A stretch of 64,000 nucleotides of DNA from Actinomadura sp. KC06. Lineage in GTDB: Bacteria; Actinomycetota; Actinomycetes; Streptosporangiales; Streptosporangiaceae. Location: contig NZ_SMKT01000023.1 of NCBI RefSeq assembly GCF_004348735.1, positions 1 through 64,000 on the forward strand, written 5' to 3'. Each line of letters opens with the position of its first letter. Positions within the stretch are counted from its first letter, which is position 1. The notes beneath the pieces were generated by a model. It had not been told where the DNA came from and made no database searches. It saw nothing but the letters and a program-made list of their open reading frames with translations. The translations under genes were made by a program, and so were the position numbers. Shown one piece after another: positions 51,015 through 59,626 of this stretch.

Positions 51015-52124
51015 GTGCGGACACGAGTCACCGAACTATTCGGCATCGAGTACCCGATCTTCGCGTTCAGTCATTGCCGCGACGTCGTCGCGGCGGTGAG
51101 CCGCGCCGGCGGCATGGGCGTCCTCGGCGCCCTGCACTTCACCCCCGAGGAACTCGAACTCGAACTCAAGTGGATCGACGAGCACGTCGGCGGCAAGCCC
51201 TATGGCGTGGACGTGGTCATGCCCGCCAAGTACGAGGGCGCCGACATGGGCGACGCCGAGGAACTGCTCGGCAAGCTCCAGGGCATGATCCCCGCCGAGC
51301 ACAAGGCGTTTCTGGAAGACCTCCTGGCCGAGCACGGCGTCGAGCCGCCCACCGAGCAGGCGGGCAAGGCCCTCCTCGGCTGGACGGACGTCACCGCCCG
51401 CCCCCAGGTCGAGGTCGCCCTCAAGCACCCGATCGCGCTGCTCGCCAACGCGCTCGGCCCGCCCCCGGCGGACGTCGTCGAGGAGGCGCACCGGCACGGC
51501 GTCAAGGTCGCGGGCCTCGCGTCCAACGCGCGGCACGCCCGCAAGCAGGTGGACGTCGGCGTCGACATCATCGTCGCGCAGGGCACCGAGGCGGGCGGCC
51601 ACACCGGCGACGTCGCCACGATGGTCCTCATCCCCGAGGTCGTGGACGCCGTCGGCGACGACACGATCGTCCTGGCCGCGGGCGGCATCGGACGCGGCCG
51701 CCAGATGGCCGCGGGCATGGCCCTCGGCGCAGACGGCGTCTGGACGGGCTCCATCTGGCTGACCGTCGACGAGGCCGACACCCCCGAACGCGCGCTCCCC
51801 AAACTGCTGGACGCCACGTCCCGCGACACCGTCCGCTCCCGCGCCTGGACGGGCAAACCGGCCCGCTTCCTCAAGACGGCCTGGACGGACGCGTGGGAGA
51901 GCGAGAACTCCCCGGGCTACCTCCCGATGCCCATGCAGTTCATGCTGATCGCGGACGCCCTGCCCCGCATAGCCCGCTCCGGCGACGGCGAACTCGTCAC
52001 CTTCCCGGTGGGCCAGATCGTCGGCTCCATGAACCAGGTCAAACCGGCCGCCCAGGTCGTCTACGACCTGATCGAGGAATACGTCGAGGCGATCGAGCGC
52101 CTCAACGCCATCACCGGCGCCTGA
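51015..52124 (+). CDS. Nitronate monooxygenase family protein (Rv1533-like)
   Basis: 369 residues from a GTG at 51015. The start TRVTELFGIEYPIFAFSHCR and the core VGVDIIVAQGTEAGGHTGDV, then VLAAGGIGRGRQMAAGMALG, define an FMN-binding TIM barrel of the 2-nitropropane dioxygenase family. The internal DVVAAVSRAGGMGVLGALHF and the long lid (GGKPYGVDVVMPAKYEGADM) are shared with mycobacterial Rv1533. The substrate is not known: family members oxidise nitronates or reduce CoA-bound ring fragments. Two KstR-like boxes upstream favour a role in lipid or sterol catabolism. Confidence 0.87.
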   Translation: MRTRVTELFGIEYPIFAFSHCRDVVAAVSRAGGMGVLGALHFTPEELELELKWIDEHVGGKPYGVDVVMPAKYEGADMGDAEELLGKLQGMIPAEHKAFLEDLLAEHGVEPPTEQAGKALLGWTDVTARPQVEVALKHPIALLANALGPPPADVVEEAHRHGVKVAGLASNARHARKQVDVGVDIIVAQGTEAGGHTGDVATMVLIPEVVDAVGDDTIVLAAGGIGRGRQMAAGMALGADGVWTGSIWLTVDEADTPERALPKLLDATSRDTVRSRAWTGKPARFLKTAWTDAWESENSPGYLPMPMQFMLIADALPRIARSGDGELVTFPVGQIVGSMNQVKPAAQVVYDLIEEYVEAIERLNAITGA

Positions 52125-52148
52125 CCCGCCCGTCGCCGCCCGGCACGG

Positions 52149-54518
52149 TCACAGGTCGGCGACCGCCTGCTCGGGGGCGAGGTCACGGCCCGCCTGGAAC
52201 GCGCCCGTGAACGCCGCGTCCCCGAGCACGGCGCGCACCGCCGCGAGGATCTGTCCGTTCGGGTCATCGCCGACCGGCGCGGCGGGCCGGACGGTCGCCG
52301 CCGCCCCGAGCAGCCGGGCCGCGTGGTCGCCGCGCCCGGCCAGCACCTGGGCGCCGGCGAGCCCCTCCAGCGCGGCGGCGATCCCCGGGGCGTCGCCCGC
52401 GTCCCGCGCGGCGGCCAGGGCGGACAGGTGCTGCGCCGTGGCGGCCGCGGCGAGGTCGGCGCCGAGCGAGAGCCGGGCGTGCCCGGCCCGGCCGCGTTCG
52501 ATCCAGTACCAGGCCAGCGCCGCCGTCAGCCGCAGCGCGAGGGCGTCGTCGCCGCGGCGTCCCGCGCTCTCCAGGACCCGGCGCAGGTTGGCGGCGTCGG
52601 CGTCCAGCCGGGCCAGCCAGCGCAGCCGGGCGGGCCCGGTGCGGTACTCCGCGGCGCACTCGGCGAGCACGGTGTAGTACGCGTCGCGGCGCCGCTCGGC
52701 GCGGTCGTGCTCGCCCGCCTCGTCCAGCCGCTCCAGGGCGTAGGCCGCGACCGACTCCAGCAAGCGGTAGCGGACCCCGCCGGGCCCGTCCGCCGCCATG
52801 ACCAGCGACCGGTCCACCAGCCCGACCATCACGTCCATGATCTCGGCGGCGTCCACGCCGTCGCCGGAGCACGTCTTCTCGGCGGCCTCCAGGGTGCAGC
52901 CGCCCGGATGCAGGGCCAGTCGGCGCAGCACGGCCCGCTCGGCCTCGCCGAGCGGCTCCCAGCTCCACTCCATCGCCGCGCGCAGCGTGCGCTGGCGCCA
53001 GGGCGCGTCCCGCCGCTGCGACCGCAGCAGCCGGAACCGGTCGTCCAGGCGGGCGGCGAGCGTCTCGGCGCCGAGCGCGCGGACGCGGGCCGCCGCGAGC
53101 TCCAGCGCGAGCGGGAGGCCGTCCAGGCGGCGGCAGATGTCGGCGACCGCCGCCGCGTTGCCGGGGCCGAGCGCGAACCCGGGCGCGGCGGCCGCCGCGC
53201 GGGCCGTGAACAGCCGCACCGACGCGGCCTCGGCCAGCGCGGCGGGGTCGGTCTCGTCCGGGCCCGGCACGGCGAGCGGCGGCACGGCGTACAGCCGCTC
53301 GCCGGGGACGCCGAGCGGCTCCCGTCCGGTGGCGAGGATCCGCGGCCCCGGTCCCGATCTCAGCAGCAGCCCGGCGAGCTCGGCGACCGGCTCGGCCACG
53401 TGCTCGCAGTTGTCCAGGACGAGCAGGAGCCGGCGGTCGCCGAGCGAGGCGAGCCGCTCGGTCGCGGTGGCGGTGGCGTCCTCGCGCAGCGCGAGCGCCT
53501 CGGCCAGGACCTCCGCGACCTTGTCCGGCGAGACGGTCCCGCGCGGCAGCTCGGCCAGCTCGGCGAGGAACACCCCGTGCGGGACGGAGCCGCCCAGCCG
53601 CCGCGCCGCCTCCAGGGCCAGCGTGGTCTTGCCCACGCCGCCGGGGCCGGTGAGCGTCACCAGCCTCGCCTCGCCGGCGAGGGAGACGACGTCGCCGACC
53701 GCCGCGGAGCGTCCGATCAGCTCGGTGAGGGGAGCGGGCACGTTCGAGCGCGGGACCGGCGCGACCGCGGGCGCCCGGAGCCGCGGGTCCTGCCGCAGGA
53801 TCGCCTGGTACAGGTCCGCCAGTTCCGGGCCGGGGTCGAGGCCCATCTCGTCGCGGAGCCGGTCGCGCAGGCGCAGGTGGCACTCCAGCGCCTCGTGCTG
53901 CCGTCCGGACCGGTAGAGGGCCAGCATGAGCGCGGCGGTGAGGCGCTCCCGCAGCGGATGCCGGGCGACGAGGTCGTTCAGCTCGGCGGCGAGCGCGTGA
54001 TGCTCGCCCAGTTCGAGCCGTGCCCCGGCCAGCTCCTCCAGCGCGGTCAGCCGCTGCTCCTCCAGCCGGGCGGCGGCCCCGAGGGCGAAGTCCTCCGCGC
54101 GGAAGTCGGCGAAGGGGACCCCGCGCCAGAGGGCGAGCGCGTCGGTGAGCAGCGACGCCTTCGCGGCCGGGTCGGCGACGCCGTGCGCGCGGGCGAGGGC
54201 GGTCTGGAAGTCCCGCGCGTCGACCCGGTCGGCCGCGAGCAGGTAGCCGGGCGCCCGCGCCCGCACCAGCGCGCGGCCGCCGTCCTCGGCGTCCGCCAGC
54301 GCGCGGCGCAGCTGCGAGATCTTCACCCGCAGCGCGTCGGCGGGCCGCCCGGGGGGCGCGTCGCCCCAGACGTCGCCGATCAGCCGTTCGGACGACACCG
54401 GCCGCCCGCCCGCGGCAAGCAGCGACGACAGCAGGAGACGGACCTTCCGTTCGGGGATCGGGACCGCGCGTCCCTCGTCGGTCTGGACCTCCAGCGGCCC
54501 CAGTACCCCAAAGCGCAT
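52149..54518 (-). CDS. SARP-family (AfsR/EmbR-like) regulator with BTAD and NB-ARC domains
   Basis: 789 residues. The OmpR-type winged helix (about 1-95) has MRFGVLGPLEVQTDEGRAVP and LRVKISQLRRALADAEDGGR. The bacterial activator domain (about 100-245) ends LRDEMGLDPGPELADLYQAI. The NB-ARC ATPase has Walker A TLTGPGGVGKTTLALEAARR, Walker B LLLVLDNCEH and the GLPLALELAAARVRAL sensor. About 250 residues follow, with some TPR character but shorter than in AfsR. It activates transcription by binding direct repeats, and three 11-bp repeats lie in its own divergent promoter. The neighbouring MFS exporter is the likely target; no biosynthetic cluster is visible. Confidence 0.9.
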   Translation of the reverse strand: MRFGVLGPLEVQTDEGRAVPIPERKVRLLLSSLLAAGGRPVSSERLIGDVWGDAPPGRPADALRVKISQLRRALADAEDGGRALVRARAPGYLLAADRVDARDFQTALARAHGVADPAAKASLLTDALALWRGVPFADFRAEDFALGAAARLEEQRLTALEELAGARLELGEHHALAAELNDLVARHPLRERLTAALMLALYRSGRQHEALECHLRLRDRLRDEMGLDPGPELADLYQAILRQDPRLRAPAVAPVPRSNVPAPLTELIGRSAAVGDVVSLAGEARLVTLTGPGGVGKTTLALEAARRLGGSVPHGVFLAELAELPRGTVSPDKVAEVLAEALALREDATATATERLASLGDRRLLLVLDNCEHVAEPVAELAGLLLRSGPGPRILATGREPLGVPGERLYAVPPLAVPGPDETDPAALAEAASVRLFTARAAAAAPGFALGPGNAAAVADICRRLDGLPLALELAAARVRALGAETLAARLDDRFRLLRSQRRDAPWRQRTLRAAMEWSWEPLGEAERAVLRRLALHPGGCTLEAAEKTCSGDGVDAAEIMDVMVGLVDRSLVMAADGPGGVRYRLLESVAAYALERLDEAGEHDRAERRRDAYYTVLAECAAEYRTGPARLRWLARLDADAANLRRVLESAGRRGDDALALRLTAALAWYWIERGRAGHARLSLGADLAAAATAQHLSALAAARDAGDAPGIAAALEGLAGAQVLAGRGDHAARLLGAAATVRPAAPVGDDPNGQILAAVRAVLGDAAFTGAFQAGRDLAPEQAVADL

Positions 54519-54534
54519 GACTCCAAGGTAGCCC

Positions 54535-54578
54535 GGCCGTAACGCCATCCGAAGCGGGCCATAACGCGGCCATAACGC
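54535..54578. promoter_or_regulatory. SARP-type direct repeats
   Basis: GGCCGTAACGC (54535-54545), GGCCATAACGC (54557-54567) and GGCCATAACGC (54568-54578) are in the same orientation. Their starts are 22 and 11 nt apart, so all three lie on one face of the helix. This is the known geometry of SARP binding sites. GACTGT at 54588-54593 could be the -10 element for the MFS gene. Confidence 0.8.
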
Positions 54579-54630
54579 TCCGGGCCGACTGTGAACAGAC
54601 CTTGCGGATATCCGGAGAGAGGTCTTCACC

Positions 54631-56190
54631 ATGACAACCACCGTTACGGCAAGAGCCGGGGCACGGGAATGGGCGGGCCTGGCGGTGCTCGCCCTTGCCA
54701 CCCTGCTGCTCGCCCTGGACGCCACCGCGCTGTTCCTCGCCCTCCCGCACCTCACCGCGGACCTGCGCCCCGGCCCCACCGAAATGCTCTGGATCATGGA
54801 CGCCTACGGCTTCATGATCGCGGGCTTCCTGGTCACGATGGGCGCGCTCGGCGACCGGATCGGCCGCCGGCGGCTGCTGATGATCGGGGCGGTGGCGTTC
54901 GGCGGCGCGTCCGTGCTGGCCGCCTACTCCGCCAGCCCGGGCATGCTGATCGCCGCCCGGGTGCTGCTGGGCGTCACCGGCGCGTCCCTCATGCCCTCCG
55001 CGCTCGCCCTGATCACCGTCATGTTCCGCAACGCGCGGCAGCGCGCGATGGCGATCGGGGTGTTCACCGCCTGCTTCATGGGCGGCGGCACGCTCGGCCC
55101 GGTCATCAGCGGCGCGCTGCTGGAGCGCTTCTGGTGGGGCTCGCTGTTCCTCATCGGCGTGCCCGTCATGGTCGTCCTGCTCGTCGCCGCGCCGCTGCTG
55201 CTGCCCGAGTCCCGCGGCACCGAGTCGGGACGGCTCGACCTTCCCAGCGTGCCGCTGTTCCTGGCCACCGCCCTGCCCGCCGTCTACGCCCTCAAAGAGG
55301 TGGCGAAGGACCCCGCGCGCCCGTGGGCGTACGGCGCGGCGGCGGTCGCGGTCGCGTTCGGGGTCCTGTTCGTCCGGCGCCAGCGCGCCCTGGCCGACCC
55401 GCTGCTGGACCTGCGCCTGCTGCGCAGCCGGACGTTCAGCGCCGCACTGGTGATCCTGCTGGCGGGAATGGTCATCCAGGGCGGGCTCTACCTGTTCATC
55501 AGCCAGTACCTGCAGATGATCGAGGGACTGTCGCCGCTGCGTGCGGGGCTGTGGCTCGCCGTGCCCGCGCTGGCGCTGGTCGTGGGCTCGCTCCTGTCCC
55601 CGATCGTCGCCCGCCGCGTGCGGCCCGGCACGATCATCGCGGCGGGGCTGGTGCCGGCGGCGGGCGGGTTCCTGACGGCCGCCTGGGCCGGCGACACCCT
55701 CGTCCTGATGATCGGGGTCACGGTCGGCTTCCTCGGCATGTCCCCGCTCGGGGCCCTCGGCATCTCGCTCGTCGCCGGGTCCGCCCCGCCGGAGCGGGCC
55801 GGGGCCGCGTCCGCGATGGCCGAGACGTCCGGCGAGTTCGGCATCGCCTTCGGGGTGGCCTCCCTCGGCAGCCTCGGCACCGCCGTGTTCAGCGCCGCGA
55901 TCTCGGTGCCGGAGGGCGTCCCGCCGTCCGCGCGGGACTCGATCGGCGACGCCGCCACCGCCGCCGGGGAGCTTCCGCCCGCCGCCGCGGCCGCCTTCCT
56001 GGAGAGCGCGCGCGACGCGTTCCTCACCGGCTTCGGCGTCGTCGGGACGGTCAGCGCGGTCCTGCTCGTCGGCCTCGCCGTGCTGTCCGCGTGGCTGCTG
56101 CGCGGGCTGCCGCCCATCGGCGCCGAAGCCGAGCCTCCGGCGGAGGCCGAGGTCATTCGCCCCGGTAAACGGGCGGCCGCTTCTCCTTGA
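54631..56190 (+). CDS. MFS drug-efflux transporter, DHA2 type
   Basis: 519 residues with GGAGAG before the ATG. Helix 1 has LLLALDATALFLALPHLTAD. Motif A is in VTMGALGDRIGRRRLLM, and motif C-like sequence is FTACFMGGGTLGPVISGALL. Fourteen helices can be placed, with an extracellular stretch between the last two (about 420-455). It resembles the SmvA branch that exports cationic antimicrobials. It faces the SARP gene across the 11-bp repeats and is probably activated by it. The 3' end overlaps the convergent enoyl-CoA hydratase gene by 38 nt. Confidence 0.91.
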   Translation: MTTTVTARAGAREWAGLAVLALATLLLALDATALFLALPHLTADLRPGPTEMLWIMDAYGFMIAGFLVTMGALGDRIGRRRLLMIGAVAFGGASVLAAYSASPGMLIAARVLLGVTGASLMPSALALITVMFRNARQRAMAIGVFTACFMGGGTLGPVISGALLERFWWGSLFLIGVPVMVVLLVAAPLLLPESRGTESGRLDLPSVPLFLATALPAVYALKEVAKDPARPWAYGAAAVAVAFGVLFVRRQRALADPLLDLRLLRSRTFSAALVILLAGMVIQGGLYLFISQYLQMIEGLSPLRAGLWLAVPALALVVGSLLSPIVARRVRPGTIIAAGLVPAAGGFLTAAWAGDTLVLMIGVTVGFLGMSPLGALGISLVAGSAPPERAGAASAMAETSGEFGIAFGVASLGSLGTAVFSAAISVPEGVPPSARDSIGDAATAAGELPPAAAAAFLESARDAFLTGFGVVGTVSAVLLVGLAVLSAWLLRGLPPIGAEAEPPAEAEVIRPGKRAAASP

Positions 56191-56965
56191 AGGCGCGGGA
56201 GCCCTCCTTGGCGTCCGCGGAGCCGATGACCGGCCAGCCGATCTCGTCGGAGATCTTGAAGGCGTCCTCCTCGGACAGGTGCTCGGTCTCGCGGTAGGTG
56301 CGCAGGATGCCCTGGACGGCGAGCGGCCCGCACGCGGCGACCTGGTCGGCCAGCGCGCGGGCCGCGGCGAGCGCCGTGCCGTCCGGGACGACCTTGTTGA
56401 TCAGCCCCATGGCGAGGGCCTCCCGCGGGGTCACCGAGCGGGCGGTGAGCAGGATGTCCATCGCGTTGGCGTAGCCGATCTGGCGGGGGAGCCGGATCGC
56501 GGAGCCGCCCATCGGGAACAGGCCGCGCATCGCCTCGTACAGGCCGAGCGTCGCGCCCTCGGCGACGACCCGCAGGTCGGTGCCGACGAGAAGCTCGGTT
56601 CCTCCGGCGACCGCGTAGCCCTCGATCGCGCAGATCAGGGGCTTGGTCGGACGCCCCTCGCGGAGCAACCCCTTCCAGTGGAAGTTGGGAATCTGCGCCA
56701 TGCGTTCCTGAACGCGCGGGTCGGACGGCTGCTGACCCATCGCCTTGAGGTCGGCGCCGGCGCAGAAGGTGCCTTCGGCCCCGGTGAGGATGCCGACCCG
56801 GACGTCCGGGGTCTCCGACATGTAGGCCCAGGCGTCGGCGAGGCCCACCAGCATGGCGGAGCTGAGCGCGTTGCGCGCCTCGGGACGGTTCATCGTGACG
56901 GTGACGACATGGCCGTCGCGCTCGATGACGCAGTGCTCGGTGCTGATCGGCAGCCGTTCCGCCAC
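56153..56965 (-). CDS. Enoyl-CoA hydratase, EchA19-like
   Basis: 270 residues of the crotonase family. VTVTMNRPEARNALSSAMLV opens the fold. The oxyanion-hole segment is GTFCAGADLKAMGQQP, and the second active-site segment is EGYAVAGGTELLVGTDLRVV, which keeps a Glu. RGLFPMGGSAIRLPRQIGYA and a C-terminal SADAKEGSRAFKEKRPPVYR closely follow mycobacterial EchA19, a hydratase for steroid side-chain enoyl-CoA. It is divergent from the acyl-CoA synthetase gene with KstR-like dyads between them, so it belongs to the sterol block. Confidence 0.88.
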   Translation of the reverse strand: MAERLPISTEHCVIERDGHVVTVTMNRPEARNALSSAMLVGLADAWAYMSETPDVRVGILTGAEGTFCAGADLKAMGQQPSDPRVQERMAQIPNFHWKGLLREGRPTKPLICAIEGYAVAGGTELLVGTDLRVVAEGATLGLYEAMRGLFPMGGSAIRLPRQIGYANAMDILLTARSVTPREALAMGLINKVVPDGTALAAARALADQVAACGPLAVQGILRTYRETEHLSEEDAFKISDEIGWPVIGSADAKEGSRAFKEKRPPVYRGE

Positions 56966-56988
56966 GGTCCCTCCAGAGTCCAGGAAAT

Positions 56989-57002
56989 AAGAACAGATTC
57001 TA
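56989..57002. promoter_or_regulatory. Degenerate KstR-type dyad between echA and fadD
   Basis: AAGAACAGATTCTA departs from TnnAACnnGTTnnA at two bases but keeps the AGAA-N4-TTCT dyad. It lies 24 nt before the enoyl-CoA hydratase start. Confidence 0.4.
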
Positions 57003-57043
57003 GTTAAGGCGTCGCCTTGCTGGTAGGGCTTGATATGGAAAAC

Positions 57044-57057
57044 GAGAACGTGATCTA
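57044..57057. promoter_or_regulatory. Second degenerate KstR-type dyad before fadD
   Basis: GAGAACGTGATCTA matches the consensus at all but two fixed bases. It lies 31 nt before the acyl-CoA synthetase start in the same divergent promoter region. Confidence 0.35.
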
Positions 57058-57087
57058 CTTTGGCTCCGGACGGCGGAGGGAGAGCCG

Positions 57088-58692
57088 ATGGGGTCGTTGG
57101 GCTTTTGGCGGCTGGCGCAGGCCGATCCCGAGTGGGTCGCGGCCGTCGACCCGGACGGGACGGAGCACACCGCGGGCGATCTGCTGGCCCGCGCGAACCG
57201 GCTCGTCCACGGGCTTCGCGCGCTCGGGCTGGAGAAGGGCGACGGGATCTGCGGGCTCGTCCCGAACGGGTCCGAAGGTCTCGTGCTGTATCTGGCGGCG
57301 CTGCAGGCCGGGTGGTACTACACGCCGGTCAACTGGCACCTGACCGGTCCGGAGATCGGTTACATCGTCGCCGACAGCGAGGCGAAGGCGTTCTTCGTCC
57401 ACGAGCGGTACGCGGCCGAGGGCGCGCGGGCCGGTGAGGAGATCGAGGCGCGGCGGCGGTTCGCGTTCGGGCGCGTCTACGGGTTCCGCGCGTTCGAGGA
57501 ACTGGTCGAGGGTCGGCCGGACACGCTGCCGGACGATCGGAGCAACGGCGCGACGATGCACTACACGTCCGGGACGACCGGGCGGCCGAAGGGCGTCAAG
57601 CGGGCGCTGATGGGCATCGACCCCGACGACAGCGCCGAGCTGATGACGTTCCTGCTCGGCATGTTCGGCATTACGCCGGGACGCCCGGCGGGCGGCGCGC
57701 AGCAGGCCCATCTGATCACCTCGCCGAACTACCACACGGCCGTCACCCAGTTCGGCGGCACCGCCCTGCACATGGGGCACACGCTCGTCTACATGGACAG
57801 GTGGGACGCCGAGGACACCCTGAGAATGATCCAGGAGCACCGCGTCAGCAACACCCACATGGTGCCGACGCACTTCAAGCGGCTGCTGTCGCTGCCCGAG
57901 GACGTCCGGTCCCGGTACGACGTGTCGAGCATGAAGCACGCGATCCACGCGGCGGCGCCGTGCCCGGTGCCCATCAAGCAGCAGATGCTCGACTGGTGGG
58001 GCGACTGCATCTGGGAGTACTACGCGGCGACCGAGGGCGGCGGGACGATCGCCAGCCCCGCCGACTGGCGCGCCCACCCCGGGACGGTCGGGAACGCGTG
58101 GCCGATCAGCGAGCTGCTCATCGTGGACGACGATGGCGAGCCCGTCCCCGCCGGAACTCACGGCACGATCTACATGAAGATGATGGGCGTCGAGTTCGAG
58201 TACAAGGGCGACAAGGAGAAGACGGAGAAGAACCGCCTCCACAAATATCCGGGGGGTGTGGGGGGTCGCCCCCCCTCGATGGATGGAGACTTCTTCACCG
58301 TCGGCGACATCGGCTACCTCACCGACGACGGGTTCCTGTTCCTGTCCGACCGCAAGTCCGACATGATCATCTCGGGTGGCGCGAACATCTACCCGGCCGA
58401 GATCGAGAACGAGATCATCCTGCATCCGAAGGTCGCGGACGTGGCCGTGTTCGGCATCCCGGACGAGGAGTGGGGCGAGCAGATCAAGGCCGTCGTCGAG
58501 CCCGCCGAGGGCGTCGAGCCGGGCTCGGCCCTGGCCGAGGAGATCCTCGCGTCGCTGGAGGGCCGGCTCGCGAAGATGAAGTGGCCGAAGTCGATCGACT
58601 TCATCGAGACGATGCCGCGCGAGCCCAACGGCAAGCTCCTCAAGCGCAAGCTCAGGGACCCGTACTGGAAGGACCGCGACCGTGTCATCTAG
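57088..58692 (+). CDS. AMP-forming acyl-CoA synthetase (FadD family)
   Basis: 534 residues. AMP-binding loop MHYTSGTTGRPKGVKR, the A5 segment YYAATEGGGTIASPADW, the hinge LFLSDRKSDMIISGGANIYP and the catalytic lysine end PREPNGKLLKRKLRDPYW are all intact. The enzyme should activate a fatty or steroid carboxylate to its CoA ester. Just before the hinge, between EKTEKNR and DGDFFTVGDIGYL, the sequence LHKYPGGVGGRPPSM looks inserted; see the repeat entry at 58239-58285. The next gene starts 11 nt before its stop, and it heads the sterol operon. Confidence 0.9.
   Translation: MGSLGFWRLAQADPEWVAAVDPDGTEHTAGDLLARANRLVHGLRALGLEKGDGICGLVPNGSEGLVLYLAALQAGWYYTPVNWHLTGPEIGYIVADSEAKAFFVHERYAAEGARAGEEIEARRRFAFGRVYGFRAFEELVEGRPDTLPDDRSNGATMHYTSGTTGRPKGVKRALMGIDPDDSAELMTFLLGMFGITPGRPAGGAQQAHLITSPNYHTAVTQFGGTALHMGHTLVYMDRWDAEDTLRMIQEHRVSNTHMVPTHFKRLLSLPEDVRSRYDVSSMKHAIHAAAPCPVPIKQQMLDWWGDCIWEYYAATEGGGTIASPADWRAHPGTVGNAWPISELLIVDDDGEPVPAGTHGTIYMKMMGVEFEYKGDKEKTEKNRLHKYPGGVGGRPPSMDGDFFTVGDIGYLTDDGFLFLSDRKSDMIISGGANIYPAEIENEIILHPKVADVAVFGIPDEEWGEQIKAVVEPAEGVEPGSALAEEILASLEGRLAKMKWPKSIDFIETMPREPNGKLLKRKLRDPYWKDRDRVI
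58239..58285 (+). repeat. In-frame G/C-hairpin insertion inside fadD
   Basis: A stretch of about 45 nt holding GGGGGG (58260-58265), TCG and CCCCCCC (58269-58275) interrupts the conserved sequence leading to the hinge of the synthetase. It adds about 15 codons without breaking the frame and can fold as a 6-bp G/C hairpin. Its composition is unlike the surrounding codons, and it resembles small intergenic GC-palindromic repeats of actinomycetes. Confidence 0.55.
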
Positions 58693-59626
58693 CACGGGGC
58701 CATCTGAGCCGAACCACGTCCTGGAGTTCCCCGGCGGCTACACGCGCTCGGTCGGCCCGGTCATCGGACGGTTCCTCAGCGAGCTGCGCGACGGACGGCT
58801 GGTCGGCGTCCGCACTGCTGACGGGCGGGTGCTCGTCCCGCCGTCCGAGCACGACCCGGACACAGGCGAGGACGTGACGGGCGAGTTCGTCGGCGTCGGC
58901 CCGGCCGGGACGGTCACGACGTGGTCATGGGTGGCCCGCCCGGCGAAGGAGCATCCGCTCGACCGTCCGTTCGCGTGGGCGCTGATCCGTCCGGACGGCG
59001 CCGACACGGCGCTGCTGCACGCGCTCGACGTCGGCGTCTTCGAGGAGGGCGCGCAGCCCCCGAAATTCCTCAAGACCGGGATGCGCGTACGGCCCCGCTG
59101 GCGGCCGGAGCGCACCGGCGGGATCGGCGACATCGAGTGCTTCCAGCCCGAGGTCACCCTGATCAACGCGCCGACGCGGCTGGAGTACGACCTGCGCGGC
59201 GGCCGGGCGCTGCGGCGCTTCCTCGAAGGCGTCTCGCAGGGCCGCATCCTCGGGCACAGGTGCCCGGTGTGCGAGCAGGTCATCGTCCCGATGAAGGGCC
59301 TGTGCCCGCGCGACGGCGTCCCGACGAGCGAGGAGGTGGAGCTGCCCGACACCGGCACCGTCACCACCTTCGCCGTCAACAACATCCCTGACCCGCGCGC
59401 CCCCGAGGTGCCGTTCGTGTCCGGTTACGTGCTGCTGGACGGCGCCGGGCTCACGATGCTCACGCTCGTCGCGGGCGTCCCGGCGGACCAGGTCCGGATG
59501 GGCATGCGCGTCAAGGCGGCGTGGCGACCCCGCGAGGAATGGGGCCACAGCATGGACAACATCAAGTGGTTCGAGCCGCTCGACGAGCCCGACGTCCCCT
59601 TCGACGAGATCAAGGACTACCTGTGA
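58682..59626 (+). CDS. DUF35 OB-fold protein with zinc ribbon, thiolase/aldolase partner
   Basis: 314 residues from a GTG overlapping the synthetase by 11 nt. The C-terminal half has the zinc ribbon HRCPVCEQVIVPMKGLCPRD (CxxC...C) followed by the OB-fold GTVTTFAVNNIPDPRAPEVP. The N-terminal half contains a second OB-like region (TGEFVGVGPAGTVTTWSWVA), so it is a double-length DUF35 protein. DUF35 proteins bind Ltp-type thiolases to form retro-aldolase complexes in steroid breakdown (ChsH2-Ltp2 is the known case). The two downstream genes encode exactly such proteins, and this gene corresponds in position to mycobacterial Rv3521. Confidence 0.87.
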   Translation: MSSSTGPSEPNHVLEFPGGYTRSVGPVIGRFLSELRDGRLVGVRTADGRVLVPPSEHDPDTGEDVTGEFVGVGPAGTVTTWSWVARPAKEHPLDRPFAWALIRPDGADTALLHALDVGVFEEGAQPPKFLKTGMRVRPRWRPERTGGIGDIECFQPEVTLINAPTRLEYDLRGGRALRRFLEGVSQGRILGHRCPVCEQVIVPMKGLCPRDGVPTSEEVELPDTGTVTTFAVNNIPDPRAPEVPFVSGYVLLDGAGLTMLTLVAGVPADQVRMGMRVKAAWRPREEWGHSMDNIKWFEPLDEPDVPFDEIKDYL

